In this document: piece after piece, positions 14,871 through 20,643 of the stretch | How the letters are laid out: each line of letters opens with the position of its first letter | Position numbering within the stretch: the stretch's first letter is position 1 | IMG/VR virus record: IMGVR_UViG_3300037069_002635 | Span: 1 to 20,643 of that record | Length of the DNA stretch: 20,643 bases | Strand: one strand, 5' to 3' | Origin: a virus | Notes under the pieces: model-generated | Databases searched by the model: none | What the model saw: only the letters and a program-made list of their open reading frames with translations | Told to the model about the DNA's origin: nothing | Translations under genes and position numbers: made by a program

Positions 14871-15137
14871 CTAATCCGGCCAGCGCAGCGTGTAAACCTC
14901 GCGCTCCGCGTCGTACTCCCCGATCCGATAGGTCACCACCCGATTCGCACCCACAAAGGTGACCATCGTGACGGACAGGCCGTCATGTGGACCCAACTGC
15001 CCCGTGGGCGTTTGCGTCACCTGACGCAGGAACTGCTCCGTGCACTCCACCACAGGATCGGCTTGCAAGATCTCGATCCGCCCCCCGGGGCCTACCCGGG
15101 TCGTGAGATAACCCGGATCCAACTGTGGGTGACTCAC
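14871..15137 (-). CDS. 88-residue protein coupled to the GntR regulator
   Basis: The GTG at 15135-15137 overlaps the GntR stop as GTGA. The protein reads SHPQLDPGYLTTRVGPGGRI at the start and ends in a beta-rich SVTMVTFVGANRVVTYRIGE segment and YTLRWPD. It looks like a small soluble alpha/beta protein. Constant coupling suggests it works with, or modulates, the regulator. The longer in-frame ORF to 15374 is Gly/Arg-rich and lies within the GntR gene, so I rejected that extension. The stop at 14871 is nine bases from the convergent tRNA-Gln(TTG). No family recognised. Confidence 0.7.
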   Translation of the reverse strand: MSHPQLDPGYLTTRVGPGGRIEILQADPVVECTEQFLRQVTQTPTGQLGPHDGLSVTMVTFVGANRVVTYRIGEYDAEREVYTLRWPD

Positions 15138-15952
15138 CGGATGGCCGTGTCGAAACTGAGCCGATAGGCCATCGCCTCGATCACCGCCACCGAGTACTCC
15201 ACCGGACGCCCCCGCACGTAGAACACGCGAGTGATCTCCGCGACCGGACCGGCCGCGTCCATCCGCAACACCTGACGCTCCCGCGCCGTCGGTTGCCGCA
15301 CCCCCGCCTCCTCCAGCACCCGGGTCACCTCCAGGCCCAGGGAGAACAGCTCCGCGATCACCCCACCGGGCCACGGTTGCCGGTTCGGGTCAGCGACCGG
15401 CGTGCCCGACACGATCGACAGCGGCATCACTGAGACCTGCATCTGCACCGTGACGCCCTTGACTTGTTTGGTCAACTCCCGGCGCAACACGAGCGCGCCC
15501 GGAGCAAGGTCGAGGCGTCTGGCCTCATCGGGGGTCGCTGGGGCCTCGATGTAGGAAGCCAGCACGGTGTGTTCTCGCCACGCCACCCCGTGGTCGGTGG
15601 TGAACGCCGACGAGTCCGGGTGGTGTCCCCCGGTGCGGCGTAGCTCGTCCATCGCCTCCTGATAGCGGGCGGTAGACATGCGCCGTACTTGTGGCGGGGT
15701 CACAACTCGCGCCGGGAGACCCGACCGCTTGATGATCAAACCCTCGGCGACCAGGTGGTCAATCCCGTCACGCATCGTGTTACGAGAGACCTCCGCCATG
15801 GCGGCCATGTCGTGCTCACTGGGCAACTTCTCGTCAGGGACCAGAGTGCCGTCGGCGATGGCGTCGCGAATGACCCGCGCGACCTGCCGGTGCAGGGGCG
15901 TGTCCGCGTCGAAGCGGTTGACGCTCCGAAAGTGATCCGCAGTCAGTGGCAC
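15134..15952 (-). CDS. GntR/HutC-family transcriptional regulator
   Basis: 272 residues. The N-terminal winged helix has the GntR signature: TPLHRQVARVIRDAIADGTL, then LPSEHDMAAMAEVSRNTMRD, then LVAEGLIIKRSG. The C-terminal part (about residues 100-272) fits the UTRA effector-binding domain of the HutC group, with YIEAPATPDEARRLDL, GALVLRRELTK and a final PVEYSVAVIEAMAYRL strand pair. Such regulators repress transfer genes of actinobacterial conjugative elements (for example pSAM2 KorSA). The start is GTG 15950-15952, exactly where transcription should begin after the -10 TATGAT, so the mRNA is probably leaderless. Longer in-frame starts to 16024 lie inside the promoter. The gene is divergent from the transfer operon. 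Confidence 0.9.
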   Translation of the reverse strand: MPLTADHFRSVNRFDADTPLHRQVARVIRDAIADGTLVPDEKLPSEHDMAAMAEVSRNTMRDGIDHLVAEGLIIKRSGLPARVVTPPQVRRMSTARYQEAMDELRRTGGHHPDSSAFTTDHGVAWREHTVLASYIEAPATPDEARRLDLAPGALVLRRELTKQVKGVTVQMQVSVMPLSIVSGTPVADPNRQPWPGGVIAELFSLGLEVTRVLEEAGVRQPTARERQVLRMDAAGPVAEITRVFYVRGRPVEYSVAVIEAMAYRLSFDTAIR

Positions 15953-15958
15953 GGCCGC

Positions 15959-15997
15959 ATCATACCCGACCTGTCCGGCTGTCCACCTATCCGGACA
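15959..15997 (-). promoter_or_regulatory. GntR gene promoter with palindromic operator
   Basis: On the minus strand, TGGACA (15980-15985) and TATGAT (15959-15964) are 15 bases apart. The -35 lies in the motif at 15980-15997, plus-strand TGTCCACCTATCCGGACA, whose ends are inverted (TGTCC/GGACA). A wider inverted pair, TGTCCGG (15972-15978) and CCGGACA (15991-15997), surrounds it. For the divergent transfer operon, TATTGT at 16005-16010 is a possible -10 without a clear -35. Confidence 0.6.
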
Positions 15998-16028
15998 CCT
16001 GCGTGTATTGTGGTCGGAACACAAGCTG

Positions 16029-16067
16029 CGCCGGTCGGCCGGGTGACCACCCCTCGACCGACCGGCG
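16029..16067 (+). promoter_or_regulatory. Stable hairpin in the leader of the transfer operon
   Basis: CGCCGGTCGG (16029-16038) pairs perfectly with CCGACCGGCG (16058-16067). A small inner stem (GGGT/ACCC) can form in the 19-base loop. It ends seven bases before the GGAGG ribosome-binding site of the DUF2637-like gene, so it could affect translation or transcription of the operon. Confidence 0.5.
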
Positions 16068-16084
16068 TTACCAACGGAGGCGAC

Positions 16085-16957
16085 ATGACCACGATCGAGC
16101 GCCCAGAGGTCGAGTTGTTCGACACCTGGACCCGGCGCGGTCTCCTACTCGCCCTCGTGCCGCTACTCGGTTGGGACGCGGCCAGCGTGTTCCTGCTCGC
16201 CAAAGCCTGCGGGGTGCCCTTCTACGTCGCGTGGATCCCCGCCATCTCCACCTCGGGGATCATGCTGGCCAGTAGTCGGATCGCCATGCGCGCCGTCGAC
16301 ACTGATGTTCGGCGCCAAGCGAAAATCCTGTCCTGGGCGGGTCTCACGCTCGGGGTCATCATCGCCGCTGTGCAGCACTCCCTCCCGGCAACACTGACCG
16401 CTGTGCCCTGGGAGGCCATGGCGTTGATCGGGGCCCTGCCGGTGGCCATGGGCGGCTGGTTGTGGCACATCTACTCCCTGGCGCATGCCCGCGCCGAGCA
16501 GGCCACCGCCGCCGCGTACGCGGCGCGTCTCGCCCACACTGAAGCGGCCGAGACGGCCCGAAACGCTCGAATCGCCGCAGAGACCGCGCGGGCGGCCGAC
16601 CTGGCGCACCAGCGGGAACTCGCCGACATCGCCACCCGCACCGCCAACGCGCAACGGGCCGCGACTGAACTCGCCGAACGTCAGCGAGCGGCCAGCGTGG
16701 AGCTGGTCAACACGGCGCTGACCAAACCGAACCTGCACAGCGTCCCGAAACGACCCGAAGCGAAACGCGCCGCGAAACCGACCCTGCGGGACGCTGCGGT
16801 CACCGAGCTGGTCATCCGGCACCGCGCGGGGCGTGACATCACGACCACCGTCGCTGCCGAGCTTGATGCGGCTATCGGGGCCAGCAAGGGCTACTGCAAG
16901 AAGTTCCTCCCAGAGATCATCGAGCACGTTCTGAGAGCTGAGCGGGGGGTGGCGTAA
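16085..16957 (+). CDS. DUF2637 / SpdB-like membrane protein
   Basis: 290 residues. Four hydrophobic segments lie in the first 140 residues: GLLLALVPLLGWDAASVFLL, VPFYVAWIPAISTSGIMLA, LSWAGLTLGVIIAAVQ, and MALIGALPVAMGGWLWHIYS. Then follow a long Ala-rich helical region (about 140-230, ARAEQATAAAYAARLAHTEA type, probable coiled coil) and a C-terminal DNA-binding-like segment (TLRDAAVTELVIRHRAGRD). The membrane part fits DUF2637, often next to transfer genes in Streptomyces elements and compared with Spd proteins that spread DNA between mycelial compartments. The ATG at 16085 has GGAGG seven bases upstream. The next gene overlaps the stop by one base. Confidence 0.78.
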   Translation: MTTIERPEVELFDTWTRRGLLLALVPLLGWDAASVFLLAKACGVPFYVAWIPAISTSGIMLASSRIAMRAVDTDVRRQAKILSWAGLTLGVIIAAVQHSLPATLTAVPWEAMALIGALPVAMGGWLWHIYSLAHARAEQATAAAYAARLAHTEAAETARNARIAAETARAADLAHQRELADIATRTANAQRAATELAERQRAASVELVNTALTKPNLHSVPKRPEAKRAAKPTLRDAAVTELVIRHRAGRDITTTVAAELDAAIGASKGYCKKFLPEIIEHVLRAERGVA

Positions 16958-18219
16958 TGGCCACACGGACCAAGTCGTCACCGAAACCCAAACCGGATCC
17001 GGCGCCGAAAGCCAAAGGCAAACCGCCCCGCTCGGTGTGGGCCAAAGGCGGGCAGAAAAAGCCCACCAATGCACTGGAGTGGGTCGGCTACCACCTCAGC
17101 AAGCGGGCCGACAAGTACGCCCTCACCCGGGGCGTCCGGGGCCTGCACCGCAAAGGGCTCGCCCAGGCGGAGCGGGCGCGGGAACGCAAACAGGCCCGCA
17201 AGGAACACCGTCACAGCGCCCACCCGACCTGGGGGGAACGCCGCACCCAACGCAAGTTCGACCAGCAAGCCAACAGTGGCGGTGGCAAAGCCACCGTGGC
17301 GTGCATCGGGTGCGGCGCCAACCTGAACACGGAAGCCGCCCGCACCCACCACTGCCCCACGGACGCGGCGGAAACCAAACGCATCGAGGCCGCGCGGGAT
17401 AAGTGGCGTGCCCGCGCCGGGTACGGGGGACCGACGGCGACCGCCCCGGCCGCGAGCTCGGCGGCGGCGCAACTGGCCGCCCCTCCCATCGACCACCGGG
17501 AGGCGATCAAACAGTGGAAGTGGGACCGCAAAGCGTGGCGCCGGGAGAACATGACCCGCCCGGCGCGGGCCTGGGACACCGTGCAGCGCTACGACTCCGT
17601 CTTCGCGGGCAACGGCGCGAAATGCGGGGCGTGCGGCATCGCCGTCCACGGCGACGAATGGGACACCCACGACTGCGGCAACACCCCCTACACCCATCCC
17701 CGCTACCAGCAGGCGCCGGTCACCCCGACCCCCGCCCCGACACCGCAACCGAGCACGAGCAGCACCCCGGCAGCAACCAACGGAGGGAGGCCCCCAGTGG
17801 CCTTTGGTAAAGGCAGTAGCAGCAGTAACGGCGCGGGGACGGCCACCGGAAGTGGCGCGTCCAGTCAGCACGCCGCAGCGGTCCTCCAGGCGATGGCCGC
17901 CTGGTCGCAGGACATCCCCAACACCGAGGGCGAGATGATGGGAATGCTCGCCGCGATGAACAACATGTGCGTCGGCATGGGTGGGTTCGTCCGCGAATTT
18001 CAGGCCCGCCTGATCAACATGGGCACCGACGCTGAGGGCCACCCGATCGGTTTCCACCCCTCGTGCGTGGCGCAACTCAACGGGGCCGCTGACCAGATCG
18101 CCGGAGCCGGGGCCTACTTCACCGCCACCGGCGTGGCCATTCAGCAGTACTACGAGCCCCTGAAGCAGTTCCTTCAGGGCGGCGCCCCCGCCCCGAAGCG
18201 CAGCTACTTCGCAAGCTAA
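16957..18219 (+). CDS. Basic protein with two CCHC zinc knuckles
   Basis: 420 residues of unknown function. Residues 1-105 are very basic (KPKPDPAPKAKGKPPR, RKQARKEHRH). Two knuckles have identical spacing, Cys-x2-Cys-x11-His-x-Cys: Cys116/Cys119/His131/Cys133 and Cys223/Cys226/His238/Cys240. After a Pro/Thr/Ser-rich linker (about 250-300), residues 305-420 form a helical domain with MLAAMNNMCVGMGGFV and ATGVAIQQYY. The basic and knuckle parts suggest nucleic-acid binding. The gene starts on the last base of the upstream stop and ends 12 bases before the translocase gene, so it is probably part of the DNA transfer machinery. A direct TraB partner is an inference from position. Confidence 0.7.
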   Translation: MATRTKSSPKPKPDPAPKAKGKPPRSVWAKGGQKKPTNALEWVGYHLSKRADKYALTRGVRGLHRKGLAQAERARERKQARKEHRHSAHPTWGERRTQRKFDQQANSGGGKATVACIGCGANLNTEAARTHHCPTDAAETKRIEAARDKWRARAGYGGPTATAPAASSAAAQLAAPPIDHREAIKQWKWDRKAWRRENMTRPARAWDTVQRYDSVFAGNGAKCGACGIAVHGDEWDTHDCGNTPYTHPRYQQAPVTPTPAPTPQPSTSSTPAATNGGRPPVAFGKGSSSSNGAGTATGSGASSQHAAAVLQAMAAWSQDIPNTEGEMMGMLAAMNNMCVGMGGFVREFQARLINMGTDAEGHPIGFHPSCVAQLNGAADQIAGAGAYFTATGVAIQQYYEPLKQFLQGGAPAPKRSYFAS

Positions 18220-18231
18220 GAAAGGAGTCTA

Positions 18232-20373
18232 GTGAGCAAGCGCGTCGGGCACGCCCCCGCAATCACCTCAGAGCAAACCTGGGGGGATTGGTACAACGAT
18301 CACCGTCTACTGCTCAACCCTTTCGCCGTAGGGTTGACGTTAGGCGTGTTCGGTGTGCTCGACGCGCTACTCGTCCCGTTTTGGTGGGAGACCGTCGCCA
18401 TTATCGGCGCGGCAGCCTTAGCGGTGTTCGTGTGGACCGCTGGCCTGCTCAAGCACGGGCAGCGGGTCTACTACCGGATGATCATCTTCGTGGGCGTCCT
18501 GTGGTTTTGTGCCCTGCACACACCGCTGGCCGCCGAGCACGTTTTGGGATTCGCGGTGGCGTGGTTGTCGGCGACTCTGCTGCTCGGCATGGGCTACTGG
18601 AATGACCAGCGTGAGCGTAAGCGCATCGAGCTCGACAACGAACTGAAGATGTGGCCAGCGAAAGCTAAGAAGATCGGTATCCCGCTGGCGCGGATCACCG
18701 TGTGGACGAGGACAGCGACCGGCCGGTACCGGGATTTGTGGTGGGATGACGGGGATTACACCACGGAGCAGATCAAGGGCCTCAAAGCGAAGATCGAAGC
18801 CACGCTTGGCGTACCCCGTGGCCAGTTGCGGATCCTCGACGTCAAGGACGGCAACGACAACATCAACTCCAATAGGGTCAGATTGTCGGAGAACACCGAA
18901 TCGGCTGCCCGGAAAGAGCCGGTGCCGTTCACGGAGCCGACCATGCGTTCCATTTGTGACCCGATGCTCGTCGGCCCGTTCGAGGATGGGGAGCCGTGCG
19001 AGGTCTTCTGGTACAAGCAAGGTTTCGGTGGGACGCACACACTCGCGGCGGGGGCGACCCGGTCGGGTAAGTCGGGCCTGTATCACCTGATGCTCGCCGA
19101 GACCGCTGACTGCAATGACGTGGCGCGTTTGGGCATCGACGCTAAGGGCGGTATGGCGTTGCGGCCGTGGGCGCCGATGTTCGAGTGGCTGGTGTGCGGT
19201 CGGGGCGCGGCGGCGGCCGATGAGACGGCGGCGATGCTGGAATGGCTCAACGCGGTCATGATCGCCCGAGAGAATTACGCGGGTGAACGCGGGTGGGATG
19301 TGTGGCGGGTGTCCCGCAAACACCCGTTGATCATTCTATATGTGGATGAGGCCGCTGAGGTCTTCGCCATGAAACTGGAGAACTTCGCGGCCCTGGAGAT
19401 GGTGGAGAAAATCGGCCGGATGGGTGCCGGTGTCGGTGTTCTGTTGTGCGCCGCGACCCAGTACCCGACGCTGGAAGCGATCGGTTCGAGCCAGGTGCAG
19501 GCCAACATTCTGCGGAGGTTCTGTTTCCGGGTGGAACGCAAAGCGCACCAGCACGTGATCCTGCCCAACGCCCTGGAGGTCGACGCGACGTTCCCGGACA
19601 AGCCGGGCGGCGACAAGGGCGCCGGATGGTGCCTCCTGTCCGACATGGGGACGATGAGTGCGCTGCCGTTGCGGGTCCGCAACGTCGACCGGGCGGGGAT
19701 CTTCGAGATCGTCGAGTCGTATTGGACACGGAAGTGCCCACTGGACGCGGTCAGCGCGGGTGTGCCGACCCGTCGGGCGGAGTACTTGGCGCGCAAGATC
19801 TGGACCCCGGATGACATCCGGCCGCGCTCCGATGACGACTTCGAGGCGTGGAAGGACGAGCTTGAGGAGACCGACGACGGGGGAGTCGATCCGGTGACGG
19901 AGGGGACTGGCGCGGGGACTGCCGGTGGGGAATCGGTAGGGGATAAGGCGGGGACTCCATCGGGGAATCCGGTGGGGAATGACGGAGAGGAGCAGGTCAT
20001 GGCGGCTACGGGTACGACGGAAGACCAAGGCATGTCGATCATGGATTTGGTGCGGCCCAGGACGGCTGACGCTGCGGCGGACTTCGCTGCCGCGCAGGCC
20101 GCGTGGAACGCGGAGCACGAGGAGTGGTCGAAGGAACGGGCCACGGCGGAGTTTTGGAAGGTCTTCCAGTTGGCCGGATCCAACGGGGTGCGGGTGTCGA
20201 AGCTGGCCACGTTGTGCCACCGGTCGGACACGTGGGCGCACAACCTGCGGCGTGAGGCGCAGGAGGCGTTGGCGATTGTGCCGGTGGCGACGGGGTCTCA
20301 GTTCTACAAGCTGACGACGCTGGAGCGGGTGCCGGAGCAGTACAGACTGCCCACCGGTGGCGACGCAGCGTAG
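18232..20373 (+). CDS. FtsK/SpoIIIE-type DNA translocase (TraB-like transfer protein)
   Basis: 713 residues. Four membrane segments occupy about 31-122 (LNPFAVGLTLGVFGVLDALL, WETVAIIGAAALAVFVW, MIIFVGVLWFCALH, FAVAWLSATLLLGMGYW). The motor domain has Walker A GATRSGKSG at 274-282 and Walker B LIILYVDEA with Asp372/Glu373. A C-terminal winged-helix part (about 630-700, VFQLAGSNGVRVSKLATLCH) resembles the DNA-reading domain of FtsK and TraB. TraB proteins of Streptomyces-type elements move double-stranded DNA between cells after binding short repeats near the gene. Partition or chromosome-type translocation is the alternative. The GTG start has AAAGGAG at good spacing. Between motor and winged helix (about 550-600) lies a Gly/Thr/Asp-rich linker. 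Confidence 0.9.
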   Translation: MSKRVGHAPAITSEQTWGDWYNDHRLLLNPFAVGLTLGVFGVLDALLVPFWWETVAIIGAAALAVFVWTAGLLKHGQRVYYRMIIFVGVLWFCALHTPLAAEHVLGFAVAWLSATLLLGMGYWNDQRERKRIELDNELKMWPAKAKKIGIPLARITVWTRTATGRYRDLWWDDGDYTTEQIKGLKAKIEATLGVPRGQLRILDVKDGNDNINSNRVRLSENTESAARKEPVPFTEPTMRSICDPMLVGPFEDGEPCEVFWYKQGFGGTHTLAAGATRSGKSGLYHLMLAETADCNDVARLGIDAKGGMALRPWAPMFEWLVCGRGAAAADETAAMLEWLNAVMIARENYAGERGWDVWRVSRKHPLIILYVDEAAEVFAMKLENFAALEMVEKIGRMGAGVGVLLCAATQYPTLEAIGSSQVQANILRRFCFRVERKAHQHVILPNALEVDATFPDKPGGDKGAGWCLLSDMGTMSALPLRVRNVDRAGIFEIVESYWTRKCPLDAVSAGVPTRRAEYLARKIWTPDDIRPRSDDDFEAWKDELEETDDGGVDPVTEGTGAGTAGGESVGDKAGTPSGNPVGNDGEEQVMAATGTTEDQGMSIMDLVRPRTADAAADFAAAQAAWNAEHEEWSKERATAEFWKVFQLAGSNGVRVSKLATLCHRSDTWAHNLRREAQEALAIVPVATGSQFYKLTTLERVPEQYRLPTGGDAA

Positions 20374-20378
20374 CGATC

Positions 20379-20483
20379 GGTTCTGGTCAGCACTGGTCAC
20401 CAGAACCGACCAGAACCCTCCAATTGGGCCTCTGGCGGCCCGCTGACCTTAGGGATACTCGCGGAGGTGGCCAGAACCCTCCA
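20379..20483. repeat. CCAGAACC octamer repeats downstream of the translocase gene
   Basis: CCAGAACC occurs at 20400-20407, 20410-20417 and 20471-20478, and inverted (GGTTCTGG) at 20379-20386. GGTTCTGGTC (20379-20388) and GACCAGAACC (20408-20417) form a perfect 10-bp inverted pair. CCAGAACCCTCCA is repeated exactly at 20410-20422 and 20471-20483. No gene is visible in 20374-20549. The cluster could be the recognition locus of the translocase, an operator for the next gene, or an origin. Confidence 0.6.
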
Positions 20484-20488
20484 GCGGC

Positions 20489-20502
20489 GTACGGGCCCGT
20501 AC
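20489..20502. repeat. 14-bp perfect palindrome
   Basis: GTACGGGCCCGTAC is a perfect palindrome flanked by direct copies of AGCGGC (20483-20488 and 20503-20508). It lies about 50 bases before the small membrane gene at 20550 and is a likely protein-binding site. Confidence 0.55.
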
Positions 20503-20549
20503 AGCGGCGACCAGAGCTCGACAGCACACAGTGAGGGCGGTGACGGAAC

Positions 20550-20643
20550 GTGAGCGGCGGCACCTTGATCACCCTGGTGGTACTCGGGTTGCTGCTGTGG
20601 CGATTCGTCAAGATCCAAGCCAACCCCATGACCCGCTGCGGCG
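20550..20643 (+). CDS. Small membrane protein, N-terminal part (runs off right edge)
   Basis: The visible start is GTG 20550-20552, then SGGTLITLVVLGLLLWRFVK, a single membrane segment, then QANPMTRCG at the edge. Short proteins with one membrane helix followed by a Cys-x2-Cys-Gly-x-Gly zinc motif are common in Streptomyces-type elements, and TRCG could begin such a motif; this is a guess. An alternative frame from GTG 20540 (VTERERRHLDH) is open but less protein-like. It is probably expressed after the translocase, possibly from a promoter in the repeat-rich gap. Confidence 0.6.
   Translation, partial: MSGGTLITLVVLGLLLWRFVKIQANPMTRCG

Noticed and set aside
15138-15374. N-terminal extension of the 88-residue protein
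   Set aside because: It is Gly/Arg-rich, lies in the GntR gene in another frame, and the GTG at 15135-15137 overlaps the GntR stop neatly.
16978-18075. 365-residue minus-strand frame opposite the CCHC protein
   Set aside because: Gly/Arg/Val-rich antisense product; the plus-strand gene has zinc motifs, ribosome-binding context and one-base overlap with its neighbour.
18418-20400. Long minus-strand frames opposite the translocase gene
   Set aside because: The plus strand encodes an intact FtsK/TraB-type motor with Walker A and B; the antisense products have no domain-like features.
20379-20483. Octamer cluster as a CRISPR array
   Set aside because: Repeats are only 8-13 bases with irregular spacing and mixed orientation, and there are no cas genes.

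Overview
The window is very GC-rich with strong G/C preference at third codon positions. Two features point to an actinobacterial host, probably in or near Mycobacteriales: a DUF732-type secreted protein and a transfer block with a GntR regulator, a DUF2637/SpdB-like membrane protein and an FtsK/TraB-like translocase. The same stretch also carries tailed-phage head genes. I read it as part of a phage-plasmid or a prophage/conjugative-element hybrid. No integrase, replication protein, terminase or major capsid gene is visible.

Layout. (1) About 1-12150, minus strand, transcribed right to left: HK97-type portal, MuF-like minor head protein with a hydrophobic tail, two small membrane/secreted proteins (one DUF732), a DUF932 gene with its own promoter, small zinc-binding proteins, a large 2H-phosphoesterase/repeat protein, and a very long prohead-protease fusion that runs off the left edge. 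Several intergenic hairpins divide this into transcription units. (2) 12300-14139, minus strand: a zinc-ribbon protein translationally coupled to an ECF-type sigma factor, then a helical protein, a terminator, and two small coupled genes, the second a membrane protein. (3) 14232-14861, plus strand: two small genes (one secreted) and two tRNA-Gln genes (CTG and TTG) one base apart. (4) 14871-15952, minus strand: GntR/HutC regulator coupled to an 88-residue protein. (5) 16085-20643, plus strand: DUF2637-like membrane protein, a protein with two identically spaced CCHC knuckles, the FtsK/TraB-like DNA translocase, a repeat-rich non-coding segment, and the start of a small membrane protein.

How it may work together. 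An 18-bp motif (TGTCCACCTATCCGGACA) lies over the -35 region of the GntR gene promoter. It recurs with 16/18 identity, and with the same 15-bp spacing to the -10, in front of the zinc-ribbon/sigma operon. I infer that the GntR protein may control itself, the divergent transfer operon and the sigma operon, and so link horizontal transfer to expression of phage-type genes. Next to the translocase gene, repeated CCAGAACC octamers and a 14-bp palindrome are candidates for its cis-acting DNA site. These regulatory links are inferred; the domain calls rest on motifs read by eye.
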